A DNA stretch of 64,000 bases from Spisula solida (GCA_947247005.1 OX365950.1:13342720-13406719); one strand, 5' to 3'. Shown: positions 32,049-44,115, counted from the first letter of the stretch. Notes: generated from the sequence alone by a model not told the origin. Numbers and translations: made by a program.

Positions 32049-35000
32049 CATATATGTCGAAAAGGTCCTTGCATGGATGAAAGAAAGATAAAGAATATAC
32101 ATGTACCTAGAATATCAGTATGTGATACGCGTGGTATCTCGCGGAATACGCCTCTTTACGAATACTCGGAGAGCTGTATTCACACGGTTATGGCCCCTGT
32201 ATTATTCGAACAAAAGCGTGTATCTGTACGAATACTTATACATTCCGGGTACGTACATAAATTAATTTGCTAAACTAAAAATAATTTTAGAATGTTACCA
32301 TTAACTAGACTTTATCTCAAACTTTCATTATCCCGGTTTTAGTTTACTGTGTTTACACGGGAGACGTTGTGCATTATCTGGTAGGGTGGTAGGTGGCGAC
32401 TATCGCATTTTCCTCTTTCTAGATCAAATATATAGAACTTGTCTAATTTGCCTTGTTAGCCTACAAGTAAGATTTGCTATAGTTAATAGTGTTATCATAC
32501 GTCGGTGTGAACAATTGGTTTCCTGTTGGATAAGTTTGAGATTGTTTAGCTCATATCAACACTTCCTGTGTCCTTAACTGTCAAATGAGAGGATCCAGAT
32601 AGTCGTATATGATAACACCTGTGCCCTTTCTGAAATGAATTCTGATTTCAGCGATCCCGGGTCCTGATCTCCGCGACCAGCGTATGCGCAGTGCTCAGAA
32701 GAGTTGTACGAGGGTCATTTAAAAAATACGTAGACACATCAATGTGTTAGAATACTTATATCATCTGTTGTTGCCAGTCCTCACACAACATAAAGATGCT
32801 ATACCATAGGAAACGCCTTGACGTCCATAAAGGCCAAATTATTAGAAGGAAGATTTATTAGGTATGACAATGCGGTTTTACTTATCTACGGAATGAAAAC
32901 ATCCTGTTGACGATTAAAGTCCTTGTATACGTACTACATTACACTCGATACACATTTTCTTTGTCTGATAGCTATAGATTGAGAATTTATTTTCCTTGTC
33001 GAAACAATGCCATAATTCATGCGCTTATCAGACCATAATACAAGTACATTTGAAAAACACTTGAAATCGATTTAAAGACGTATGATTTAATGATGTCCTT
33101 TTTTAGACATGTGCAGGTAACTTGACTTTTGTATTCGTTCAATTTTTGCAATTTACAACGACAATACTTCAAGTCAAATTTATAGGAAAATTGCATTGTT
33201 GTAATGGCCTAAATGGTTCCACGACAAAATCCCGCATAGTACCGAATTGCATTGGCAAACTCACAAATTTATAACGTATTTATATCCTACGCTGAATAAT
33301 AACATATAGTTTATTGACATAAAATTGCATTAATACAATTTATAATCAAACAAATAATCAAATATACTAGAAAGAGAAAATATGGAAAGTCTGCAGGAAT
33401 GTGTAAACATTGTGACAGGGTGAAATTTTAACATAGTTTTCTGAAGGGTCTTGAAATAAAGGATGATAAAAAGGATGACATTTTTATGAAAAATGTGAAA
33501 TGTCTTAAACAGAAATTCTGATTTTATTTGCGAAATAAATAAATTTTGACAAGTTATTAATAGATAGTTTGGAAGTAGAATTCAGCAATGCAATGAATTT
33601 ATTATGGTGTGGCCAGTGACACATGATATGACTGTATTATGCATTGCACGCAATGATTTGACAAATTTTCCACTCACATTTTCATGCAATAATTTTTGCC
33701 ATAAGTGTTGTCTACCGATTGAGTCAAAACAGCGTTGATAGTCGATGAATAATGCTTATTTGCCTTTGAGCCTTGCTGACAAAATGGCTAGATGAAAAGT
33801 CCACGAATATAGTGATCACCCCTCGTATATTATCGTTTGAAGGTTTTAAGACAATAGATGAAAAATGAGGAAAATTGGAATTTCACAAAGGGACATAATC
33901 GTCCAATATTGCAGCTAGAGTAATGCGACTTGATGTAAAATAGCGTACTGTTGTTGTTAGCCTGTGTTTGAAGTTGGAAGTCGATACCTATAATGGTTTT
34001 AAGTTATTTAGAAAAAAAGACGGACGGTCGTTCTCACTGACTTGACATTGTGGGGTTTTCTTTTGTTCATTCTTTTGTTTGTAAAACCCCATAAGCAACA
34101 TTTTGCACCCCGAAGGCAACGGAACGAATACACTCTAAATATAGCCTATTGTTCGACACCCCACAACTACACGTGGGTGAGTACGGACAGACGGACAATG
34201 TGATTACTAAAGGGGACCGCAAAAATGTTTAGATAAAGATACCATAATACATGCGAAGAACTCTTAACTGATTTAAAAAACGCATGATTTGATGTCATGT
34301 AAAGGTTACACGACTATTGTATTCATTCATTTTTGGAATTTATAACGAAACACTTGAAGTCTAAATTGGGCAAGGTTCATTTATGTCTTAATTTTGCCCT
34401 GTGTTTTGCCGAATAGAGAAATGTTTATATCAATATGTCCTTTATTTCTAATAGCCTAACACTGTCTTTCAAAATGTTAAGCATACAAATTCTAATTTCC
34501 CTCGTAATATACTAACAAATCTACTGAAAATATGTCATTTTTAGAACAAATTGACATTTTTAGCCATTACATGCTATTCATGATGTAAAACCTTCCCATA
34601 AAACCACGATGAAATTCTTGTTACACTTTGATGTTTCGTACATATATATCTATATGTATACAAAAATCTGCAGAACACTGGTTATGTATAAATACAAAAG
34701 TGTAACAAGACGCCCATGGTTGGTTTTTTATAAGGGTTTCCGTCAATAATGGTCGTGAAACTGGCCAAAAATGATATTCTTGGCTAAACATTTTAAATCT
34801 TACAGTAAGAATTTCTAACCGGAAGTGGAGTTCCTCGAAATATCATACAAAACTACAGGTGACCTAACGTTTTCACGTATTCTTAGATAACTATTACAAA
34901 GGGGCATGATCGTGCATGAATGTATTGTTAAAGCCTCTTGTAATTTGCTCCCTTGTATACAAACCAGTAACCACAGAGTCAAGCAACTGCTAAACATAAT

Positions 35001-35873
35001 TTCAATATCGTTTTTTGAGATAACACTTTACTTTAGACGTTTTAATAATGCATGTATTCTATTCGATTTTGTGATATTCATACACGAGCGATGAACTCCA
35101 AAGAGACCGAGTTAATGTCGGTTCTTGTTTTCATCACGCTAATTATGAATTAGCTAATTATGAATATCCTGATAATTAATTCTGTCAGATCATCTTTCAA
35201 GTCAAGGTTACTTATTGGCAATTAAAATTCACAACTCGAAACATTATTGTTGTATTTTTCATTTAAATAAAACAGAGTGGTTTAAAAAACACCATAAAGA
35301 ATCTAGATACAAGTGTACAATCACGAGCAGATTGGTTAAAATATAACAAACCACTAAATGTCTACTCAAGTAGTCCTTAAACAACTTTGGTTTGGCTGAA
35401 AATGGTGAGTATGCATTACCAAGCCTGTATCAATAAGAAAAATGAGTTTAAATATTATGTGCGTAATATATATATTATTTATTCAGAAATGTTTGACATT
35501 TTCACCAAGATATATATATGAAGGTGGAAGAATGGTAGCGGTTATAAAATGGCTAGGCATCATTCTGTGCAAGTGAGAAACTATGTTCTACGCTTTGACC
35601 AACAAAACATTTTGTATTTGATACATAACCGGTGGCCTTTTTCATTTTTTGGAAGCTGAAATCTATTCCCCCGGATTGATAGATATTGAAAAGTCTCCAA
35701 GGACAAAAGGTTGACACTTTTCGGGTCAGATATTTGTCACTTTACAATGATTTACAGAACAAATTCAAATTTATCCGCATGACCAGATAAGAATGTATAC
35801 TACAAACATGTTACTAAACACTATTTACAATAGCATATTAACTATCTTCGATATAAATTCAACGGTTCCTTTT
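32049..35873. other. 3.8 kb without an identified gene
   Basis: AT-rich, no repeats of note and no frame with motifs. A possible signal-peptide first exon (ATG at 35,534, reading MVAVIKWLGIILC, then CAA|GTGAGA at 35,572) is the only item I would flag; a TATATATA run lies just upstream. No downstream exon was found for it. Confidence 0.3.
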
Positions 35874-36447
35874 ACACGGTGTACAACCATATCTGTACCC
35901 TCTCGGTGCAAAATGATATATCTGTACCCTCTCGGTGCTGGCACGGGTCTCTCTCGGTGCTAAACAATGAAAACAGAGAGGGTACCGGTGCCGCGTCTAA
36001 ACCGAAAGTAGGGTGTTTTTAAAGAAATTTGATGGAAGTTACCGAATAAAAAGCTTTTAGTGGCAAGATATGATCAACGGCTTTACGTCTGAGGTATAAA
36101 TATTTGATATATTGAAGAAAAGTCGCATTGAAGCGTCATATGCATAGCTCGATGTTCATTCGAACAAGTACCCCGGTCAACATTCCAGCCGCGTCTGAAC
36201 ATGTGACAACTGATAGAACAAATTGAACAATAGAAATATAATGGATAATCACCGGGGAGTTCCGTGGGCTATCGATTTTTATGCATAAACCCGTATTTTT
36301 GGACAAAAAATGATTTTCTTACCTCTACTGTCGATCGTCGTCCTTCCATTTAATTGTTTTGCACCGAGAGAGACCCGTGCCAGCCCCGAGAGGGTACCGA
36401 TATATCAATTTGCACCGAGAGGGTACCGATATGGTTATACACCGTGT
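35874..36447. mobile_element. MITE, 574 bp, ~86-bp terminal inverted repeats
   Basis: The left end ACACGGTGTACAACCATATC and the right end GATATGGTTATACACCGTGT are inverted. The match extends through repeated ACCCTCTCGGTGC words and GCTGGCACGGGTCTCTCTCGG, about 86 bases in all with few mismatches. The interior has no transposase. The flanks are T-rich (CCTTTT left, TTTATC right), so a target duplication cannot be fixed. Confidence 0.88.
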
Positions 36448-36506
36448 TTTATCTAAATTTACCAGAATCAATTCCACTATTTAATTCAGAGTCTTAGCAC
36501 TCTTCT

Positions 36507-36787
36507 TCATATCGAGAACATGTTATTAAATATAAAAAATATTCTCCAAGGATGTAATGAAGTATGGTGTTCGTCAATTGCTCTGTTACCAGTATTCTCC
36601 TGACTTTCTGTTTCCGCAAAACGGTCGCCATTTAACATATTTTTCATTGGAAGAATCAGGAGATCATGTCGAACACGACCCTTTTCTAAATATTGGCCAT
36701 GTGCGAAAATACGTCTCTTCATCACTCGAGAAATAGCTTGCAATGTCTGCATTTTACTCAGAGCAACGCCAACATTGGAAGCACTTT
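36507..36787 (-). CDS. Candidate terminal exon, unknown protein
   Basis: On the minus strand a very good acceptor (GACTCTTTCTTACAG) opens a 92-residue frame, entered with two bases, that ends in a TGA at 36,507. It starts SASNVGVALSKMQTLQAISR and has a basic stretch (VMKRRIFAHGQYLEKGRVRH) and a polar second half. No family recognised, no membrane segment, no upstream exon found. The 36,754-36,936 frame just upstream would then be intron. It may be the end of a real gene or a chance frame. Confidence 0.33.
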
Positions 36788-37644
36788 CTGTAAGAAAGAG
36801 TCTTATCGTTTATAGGACGTAATACAATTTGTCTCGTTCTTGTGTAAGCTGTCAGCGATATTGTTAAACACTGTTTGGTTAGGATTAATCCATTAACGTC
36901 GATGTTGGTTTTCTTTGAATTTCCGGTTGAAAACATGGCCCAATCAAATGAATGTCAGTGATAGTCAACCTAAACAATGTTCGGAACATTTCGGGCACTT
37001 AGGTGATTAAACTTTGTGCATGTAACGATTCTAGGATAAAGACGAAACTATTCCGAATATACCAGAAATTCTTAGAAACAATATTGAAGTTCAAATTTAA
37101 TGAAAAAAACAACACATTACATTGTATACACATAATATATATCTAATATAAAGCAATGTCTAATATCAGATAGTAGTTTTTGTATTTCTTTATTTATGAA
37201 ATGGGCAATACATACATGTACATGTACATAAAAGGAGGTTAACTGTAAGAAATGTAAGTCTAGTTTTATGTAAACGTTCCAACGTAGCATCATCATAGTC
37301 AGGTGTGTCAGACTGTTGTTCATTCCCCTTGCGGATTTTAAACTTGAAACCTATATAGACATATTGAGTAGACAATGCTCCTCATACTAATTACTTTTAC
37401 TTACTTAGCACTAATTACTGTATAATTACAGTACAATGAACTTCGAATGCACTTGCTTTTCGGAAACACCAAGCAACATAATTGAACAAGTTGGGACATT
37501 CACGTTTCGGCTAATGAACTAATGCAGACGATTTACCGGTACAGTAAAAGAGAATCAGTGAATTACCAACAAAAAACGCGCAGTCTACTACGGGATAACA
37601 TGGCACATAAATGTCATATGTGTCCCTTACAAAATATAATGAAA

Positions 37645-37730
37645 TAAATCGGACAGGGAAGGCAGCAAATACGGAAAAGAAAAATCTCATATCATTATTA
37701 CAAACCAAAAGTGTAACAAAAGGGCACAGT
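37645..37730 (+). repeat. Dispersed 'GGGAAGGCAGC' repeat, plus copy (in copy A)
   Basis: AAATCGGACAGGGAAGGCAG followed by CAAATACGGAAAAG. The aligned place in copy B (50,330) has a decayed version (AAAATGTGAAGGGAAGACAT), so this insertion predates the duplication. Confidence 0.55.
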
Positions 37731-37984
37731 AACATATGTCGTCTTCCGCATCCAGTACTGCATTGTACAATTAACATAACATATCTAAAATCACACTTAA
37801 TAAAGAGCTATCGGTTTGTCATCTCGTCAACCGGGACAATAGGCAGATGTTGTTCTTAAAAAGATTTGTGTGTGAAGTTATATAAATGTTTAAATGACAC
37901 GCTTCATCAGAAGTAGATACAACAACATCAGTTGTGTTTCGGATATGCTATCATAACTGAAATGGGAATCCTTTAACTCACGAC

Positions 37985-38257
37985 GCTAAAAGCTTCGGCT
38001 GACTATGCTCTACAAAATGTCAACAACCTTGTAGAGCTAGATTCTGACCCCTACCTTACACCACCCAAAAGCTACAATGACTTGCATACAACACCAGATT
38101 CCTGCCGTACGCTATATCAACGGGCACCCTCAAGTACAGCTTCTTCCCTCGACCCATTCCTCTGTGGAACAAGCTACCAGCATCTATTTCTGAGGCTTAT
38201 TCTTTGACACCCTTCATGAATGAGCTATCCAACATGACCTTAATGAGTTTAATGTAA
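37985..38257 (+). pseudogene. LINE C-terminal remnant (CR1/Jockey-like)
   Basis: Three frames in turn give RLTMLYKM, then VELDSDPYLTPPKSYND, then RFLPYAISTGTLKYSFFP, RPIPLWNKLPASISEA and a stop at 38,257. The order 'Y-L-T-P ... Y-S-F-F-P-R-x-I-x-x-W-N-x-L-P' is the standard C-terminus of CR1/Jockey-type ORF2 proteins. Broken by frameshifts. The matching part of copy B (about 50,975-51,000) lacks it. Confidence 0.72.
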
Positions 38258-38785
38258 AAATGTAGATGTAGGTTTTACAAAGTGATTGCCGCGAAATCAC
38301 ATTTTATTACGTGTCAGTTCAATATTTACAATTTCATAGATATACAATTGTTAATCAGTATCGTTAATATTTTATGACTAAATATCAATAAATAACTGTA
38401 GTGTATGACTCGATGATTCAGGTATAAAAGTTCATTAAAGGAATGATATAAATGTTCATGATTAAAGAGATATATCTTTCGAACATTTACTCAGAAATAA
38501 TCTGAAGTTTATAATGAATAAATGGCTGTATAATTCAGGTACAGAATCATATTAGTTCCCATTAGACAGGTAATCAAGCTGGTATTGATTTCGTTGGAAT
38601 AATTGCACATATTAAGATATATCTTTACAAGAATAACGTAATATTTGTGTAGCATAACTTGCGTGGTAATATACAATATAGGGCTCGTGAGTGTATGGCC
38701 TGTTCAATGAATATCAAACATATTACATATCGAAGTTGCTAATATACGAGTGTGTATTTAATTGACTATACGACACATTCTAAAC

Positions 38786-39029
38786 TCCTTCTTCCCCTCC
38801 GCCATCCGACTCTGGAACCAGCTCCCTGAGCAAGACACTATCGTCGACGGGGTTGAGGTCTTCAAGAGGGGCCTGGTCAGCGAATAGAGTAGAAGGATAT
38901 GCTGTTTTTAAACGTTTTAAACCCACACACTGTAAATAGTTGCAACACCGCTCATACGATTTTCATAGTACGATATTGTCCTAAAGTGGGATCTATACTA
39001 AACAGTAAGAAGAAAAAGAAGAAGAAGTT
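38786..39029 (+). mobile_element. 5'-truncated LINE tail insertion (copy A only)
   Basis: The 34-codon frame 38,786-38,887 reads SFFPSAIRLWNQLPEQ, then GVEVFKRGLVSE, then a stop: the last residues of a CR1/Jockey-like ORF2. A short 3' UTR ends in an AAGAAGAAAAAGAAGAAGAA tail. Copy B has the empty site CTAAAC|GAGAATTATGTGAAC at 51,532, and copy A has CTAAAC before and GAGAAGTATGTGAAC after. So the insertion postdates the duplication. Confidence 0.82.
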
Positions 39030-39551
39030 GAGAAGTATGTGAACCAATGAAAAGATCGAAAAGTGGAATTCGAAAAATTGTCAAAATCCGCTAAACAAAT
39101 GTTCGACGTGGTTGTCTCTGCTATAATGAAAGGTAAATTCAACAGAACAGTACATTAAATACATTGTGCTATCGTTGACTTAGACTGGCTACTTACGACC
39201 TTATATCACCCATACATATTTGAAATCTGCACCACAAGACGCTTCTTATGAGCCTATTTATATTAATATCGAAACAGGTAATGTTGACAAACTGAAATTG
39301 AAAAAGTTTGATTTGTCATCAGTAAAGAGTATTTGTTCTTAAAACATCGATTTTGTACTGACACCCATCTCATTCTAAGCCAGCGATATATGGATCTCGT
39401 ATGACAAATTGCTCATTGCCAAATGCCCTCGCCATTTTATGAATATAAATATGATGTTCGTGTATAACTATGTATTCCATCGTGATTAAACTTTCAAAAT
39501 AGTCAGTCTTGAAACCTTCTCACGCAATACTGTACAAATTATTAAGCAAGC

Positions 39552-39572
39552 GGGGGGGGGGGGGGGGGGGGG
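39552..39572 (+). repeat. Poly-G run (G21)
   Basis: Twenty-one G in a row. At the matching place in copy B (52,010) there are only seven, so the run has expanded in A. Prone to slippage and to G-quadruplex formation. Confidence 0.95.
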
Positions 39573-40224
39573 TGGAAATATTGGCAAATTTCTAACATTC
39601 TCGATTTTAGTACATTCGCTAGTGTTGTATTGTTGTTATTGTTGCTAATATTTCATTAAGCGAAAAATATTTACTAACAGAAGCTAACTAAAAACTCTTA
39701 TTATCGGTAATATTTCCCCACGACAAATTTCTGAAACCAAGAATTCGAAAAGTTTTTGACCCGCAAAAATACACACATACAGTATTTGTATTACATGTAT
39801 ATGATTATGAAAGTGTATTTCAGATCCTATGAAGACATGCAACATTACACCGACGAAGCAATCATTTTCTTATTTACACACAACACTATTAATCATGTTA
39901 AAGCAAACAAAACTCTAGTCGCCATGTGCATTGAACAGTTTGTTTGACAAAGCGGAATATTAATAACGGTTTGTTAAATTGTCTACCCTAAGCTGTAACG
40001 AGAGGTGCCGACATTGGCTTGAGGCCAGAAACATAATTATTGGCAACTGTAAACCTTACAACCTCAGCATCATATCATCATTCAAATGTTCAGCATTTTG
40101 AAAAGACGTTTCTGTGCTTCACTTTCCTTTTAGAGACTGGAATGAGGTCTGTCTTTAGTGTTTAAATAACCTAATCAGATCATCTCTCATACATGTTAAA
40201 GCAATGAAATGACAATACAAACGT

Positions 40225-40506
40225 TGTGTATCTAACGCACGTTTACTTTTGGGACCGTTTGACTGCGTTTGACAACGGTGACTAGCGCGTAACAAGGATT
40301 GCCTGCGATGTAGTTATTTTATCAGCGCATGTGAACTTTTGCAAACGCAGGTAAGGGTATGTGCAGCGGTTCCTAATTGAGACTAATGAGCTGCCTAACG
40401 CAAGGATGTGTTGCACAAAGTTAACCTCAGTTACGGAAACGTTACTGTATTGAAAGTTCGTTGCGTTGCTATCGTGTTCAAATGTCGTAGTGTGAATGCA
40501 GCTTTA
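40225..40506. repeat. Repeat with TTCACACTA-type end, copy 1
   Basis: Begins GTTGTGTATCTAACGCACGT and TTGACTGCGTTTGACAACGG and ends CGTAGTGTGAATGCAGC. The words TATCYAACGCACG, GTTTGACTGCGTTTGAC and the end AGTGTGAA recur (reordered) at 43,294-43,480. Probably a MITE family. Confidence 0.5.
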
Positions 40507-40949
40507 TAACTAAGAAGGAACTATTTAAGATAATGAGCCCCATACACTAACGAGAATAAAGGCGTCACTACTGACGGTTCAATAATTTTATTATTTGAGG
40601 TATCGATTAATTAAAACAGTATTATAATATAAGACTTAATAAAATGGATACATGTAATAAAAAACCCCAATGTATTGTGGGGATCGAACCTACAACACTC
40701 AGAATAAAATTGAAACTTGTAGGAAGTGTGCACCGGTTTATCCACCTTTGATAAATGGATGTCGTTATGCACACATCCAAATATCGAAACCAATTTAAAG
40801 TTTACATGGCAGACGAGTTTTTGTATATGACGGTTCTTGTTTGACTTTGAACGAACTATACAAGGAAACAAACGGAGAAACAACAGCCTCAGTATCATCT
40901 CTCGAGGACGCAAATATGCAGACAAAAAACAGTCATGTACTGAACGAAC

Positions 40950-41144
40950 ATTCTTATTGTAATGGTTGAGTTTGGTGTAGTATCCACTGTCGTATTGTTC
41001 TTCACTTGTGATACATATCAAAGTTCTACTAGTACATAATAGTTTCCATACAGTATAATGGTTAGTCCAGGAAGGTGTGCTAAAGACAAAACTATCTTGG
41101 TTGGATTCACGCATTTCAATTTTGCAGTGCAGTAGAGAAACTTT
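40950..41144 (-). CDS. Ig-like open frame (decayed or partial V-type domain)
   Basis: Minus strand, after acceptor ATAACTTGCAG. The frame reads KVSLLHCKIE at the start, FSTPSWTNHYTVWKLL in the middle, and SRTLICITSEEQYDSGYYTK at the end. The order C ... W ... L-x-I ... D-S-G-Y-Y is that of an immunoglobulin V-type domain, with about 50 residues from the Cys to the D-x-G-Y-Y motif. The second Cys, expected two residues after the last Tyr, is replaced by Lys. No good donor ends the exon; the frame runs on to 40,611 without Ig character. It could be a relic or a divergent exon. Confidence 0.3.
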
Positions 41145-42849
41145 CTGCAAGTTATTCGAGAATACAACAGACTGTTATTTTGGTTATTGGCGGAAAACAC
41201 GTTACTTCCACACACGCCGAACATAATTATCAACTTAAGTCATCGAGTACGTATACATTTCAATTAGTGATGTATTCATAGAACCACGTTGTATTTGTCT
41301 TTTTTAAAAACTTATTTCTCATTAATCCTTTATCTGTTTAAGGTACGTGGGGTGTTCAAATTTGAATGCAACTAAGCCCAAAAAAATGTATCCTAGGTTG
41401 TTTTAAATGAAACAAGTTTTCGATTCCCTTGCAGTATTTATCTCAGATATATATGCAAAGTTTCAATCAGATAATCCATTTTTACTTAGGGGTTCCCCCA
41501 AGTATTGTTACATACCAACTTCAGAAGTCACTACGATTTTACCAATGTAATTTCTACACGACCAATTCATCCGAGCAAAAAACGAGCTCCAGCTAATCTA
41601 AACCAAAATCATAATTTTCAATCATTTTTAAGAACATATGCCCCTAGCAATCGAATTGTTTTTTATTTCTTTGTATTGCGAGAAATCTTGGAATGTTGCT
41701 TCTGTGAGTTTATGTTTTTGTTCGAATAAATTCCTACGCGCTGTAAAATGACTAATGGTTTTTGAGGGTTGATAAAAATGTCGCTGTTACAGTACCTGGT
41801 TAAGCAGACGCTGTTTGGTTTCATAACGTTCATATTACAGTTTAGCAACAAACTCCTGCTATAATGTATTTATTTTCACTATTTACAATATTTTGCATTG
41901 ATAAATAGTATTGATCGACGTTTCATCCATTAAATTTACCTCAGATATTCGGCTTAATATTTTGCGTCTATTTTAAGAACAACCCTTTTCCAAGCGGTGT
42001 TATTTACACATTTCGCGCCGAGATTCGAGACCATAGTGTTTCGTCCCCTTTATGAATCGTTCGCGCTATTCGCAGGTAGCTATTCGTTGGTAGCTATGGA
42101 ATTTTGACTAAGTGCAGTTTAAGTTGTAATGATAATTTTTTACGACTATTCATCCCCTATCCAATTACTTATATTATTTTTGTTTACTACCGTCAAATAT
42201 TATTTATGCATATTCATGAAATTACCATTTGATGTTATTCTTGGTCTTTTTAATACTTTTTCTCAGCTTAAACTACTTATTACAGCCCCCTTTATACTTG
42301 AAACTAGTTCATTGAGTGTTTAATGGTCTGATTGCCTAAATGGGTTCGTTAGCTGAAATTTGAATGAGCCAGCTGTCATCGATATTTCTGAAAAGTTTTC
42401 ACAATATTTTCACTTATTAATCCAATACCATTTAAGGTAATTTTTAATAGATTACCAAGATTTGCGTTATCCCACCAAGTAACAGTACTTCAGTACTTTG
42501 ATTAATTTTTGTTCGTCCTTCATAGGGGTACTGTGCATTTATATACTAGACAAACCATGATCTTAACGTATCTAAATATTTTCCGACAATGCATTTTAAG
42601 AGTCGTGGACAAATAAAGGTCACAGTGTGCTATGCTTGAAAAATAAGGATGATCGGAAAGCTTAAGAACTTTTACGCTTCACTGAAAGTCGCTTTAATGG
42701 TTGCTGCATGTGGAGGCTCGTTCAAACCTCTTGTTGTTCAGCGGTTGTCGGAGTATTTCTTCAATTTGGAAAGAGTTTACCTTCGTTAAAATTGGCATTA
42801 CCCATTGTCCATTTTATATATCAAATTGAAAGGTAGAAACTTTCATATA

Positions 42850-43240
42850 GAAAAATCTAGTTTGGGTGCGTTTTGCAAAGCAAACTTTTGTTTTGTCTTT
42901 GATTGCCCATATTTGTTTATGGATCTGTCGTATGGGTGACAAAATGAATCCATGTCTCGTTAATGGTAATTTCATTTGCAAACGGATGAAATTTGTATTT
43001 CGAAAATGGTTTCAACTATTGTCGAACAGTGTGCAAAGACATGTGTGCCGGCGTCTCAAAGCAGACATGGTTATCCAACTGCACTTATCTTCCTAATGTT
43101 TGTAATACGCTTGATGAATAGCTCCTAATGATGTCCCTACATATTGAGCTACTTGCCTAATTGTAAATCTTCCACCAGTTGATTTTTGCGACCCTTTTCT
43201 AGTATATTGCGGTATTTGTATGACGTTCATTTCCAAATAT
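42850..43240 (-). pseudogene. mariner-like transposase relic
   Basis: The minus strand reads RFTIRQVAQYVGTSLGAIHQ (the helix-turn-helix region: 'T-V-R-x-I-A-x-x-L-G-I-S-x-G-S-V'), then, after a frameshift, ISAVG ... CLL (the 'SARWVPRLL' motif), then TINETWIHFVTHTTDP (the 'T-G-D-E-T-W-V/I-H' catalytic motif, with Asp replaced by Asn). Several stops and shifts. Tc1-mariner family assignment is firm from the motif order; terminal repeats were not found. Confidence 0.7.
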
Positions 43241-43293
43241 TTTTTTAAATTTTAAGTTATCAAGTAGTTGACGAATAAGACATTACGTTAAGT

Positions 43294-43480
43294 TGGGTTC
43301 ACACTATGAACGTTTGTACCAGCGTTGGTCAGCGTTTCAAAAGTCGAAAAAAATTGAGCCTAAACGTAGGTGAAATTACGCTCGGGAGGAGGAATATTTT
43401 AGTTTAGTTGCGTATCCAACGCACGCTAACTTTCGGGAACGTTTCCGAGCGCTTGACTGCGTTTGACAGCGCTTAGCAAC
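43294..43480. repeat. Repeat with TTCACACTA-type end, copy 2
   Basis: Starts GGGTTCACACTATGAACG and holds GTATCCAACGCACGCTAACT and CTTGACTGCGTTTGACAGCG, shared with 40,225-40,506. Confidence 0.5.
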
Positions 43481-43821
43481 CCAGCTTTACACCAGTTTAC
43501 CATACACGTTAATTTAAATATGGTATTTACTACCGCATTTAGAACACAACGATTCTTAAATGGGACCGAATTAGGTCAGAGAAAAGTGATGTTTTCCCAA
43601 ACATTTAAGCATTAGTATACGCGAGTAGACGATGTTAATTAACTTGTTGTTACAGCTACACTAAACGGACTTTAAATTTTAAGCTAATTCAATGATCTTT
43701 GACATATCGTTTACTATTATTAAAAATGCATGGTACAAGAAAGGTATAGCACCACGTCATTCCAATTTGAAAAAGGCTCGTATTATGCCTGTTTTCGCCG
43801 TCGGACCCCACCTCTGTTCAG

Positions 43822-43986
43822 GCCTGCTACGCTATCGTAGTAGAGACGGAAAAGGATACCGTGGGTTTCGACGATGATTGGATGCACATTTTGTACCTTT
43901 TCGTTTGTCTAGTTTTCTTTGTGACTGGCATCTTTGTGTTCGGCTGGTTCTGTTGGAAACTGTTTCCCTACCCGTTTGAATTTTGA
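43822..43986 (+). CDS. Candidate terminal exon encoding a transmembrane segment
   Basis: After the acceptor CACCTCTGTTCAG comes a 54-residue frame. It begins ACYAIVVETEKDTVGFDDDW, continues with a hydrophobic run from about residue 22 to 45 (ILYLFVCLVFFVTGIFVFGW), and ends FCWKLFPYPFEF before a TGA. This is a type I-like membrane anchor with a short cytoplasmic end. Entry is in phase 0. An overlapping frame (43,692-43,877) would read through the splice site. No upstream exons were recognised. The block is absent from copy B, so the gene, if real, is single here. Confidence 0.42.
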   Translation, partial: ACYAIVVETEKDTVGFDDDWMHILYLFVCLVFFVTGIFVFGWFCWKLFPYPFEF

Positions 43987-44115
43987 TACAGAGATATTTC
44001 ATTTACAAAAGTCCGTTGCATTGATTGCGAGTGTTTACCTTACATTACATTTTATTGCTGCCACATTGTAATAGAGAGCTCAGCTTAACGTTTAACAACT
44101 ATTTCGAAAAGGTAA

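Larger units (their letters stand above)
40170..44115. other. 3.9-kb block present only in copy A
   Basis: Copy B reads straight from the sequence matching about 40,165 (CTATCTTTAGCGTTTTAACC) to the sequence matching about 44,118 (GGTAAGTCTACAGTATTTCA) at 52,560. The block is therefore inserted in A or deleted from B. It contains the Ig-like open frame, the mariner relic, two copies of a GC-richer repeat and the transmembrane exon listed separately. Confidence 0.75.

Noticed and set aside
35534..35572. Signal-peptide-like first exon MVAVIKWLGIILC with donor CAA|GTGAGA
   Set aside because: Only 13 codons, TATA too close to the ATG, and no downstream exon found. Noted but not called as a gene.
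40611..40949. Continuation of the Ig-like frame to 179 codons
   Set aside because: After the DSGYY motif the frame loses Ig character and no domain appears. Only the first part is listed.
42129..42323. 64-codon hydrophobic plus frame
   Set aside because: Low-complexity Phe/Leu/Ile content from AT-rich DNA, with no splice sites or motif.
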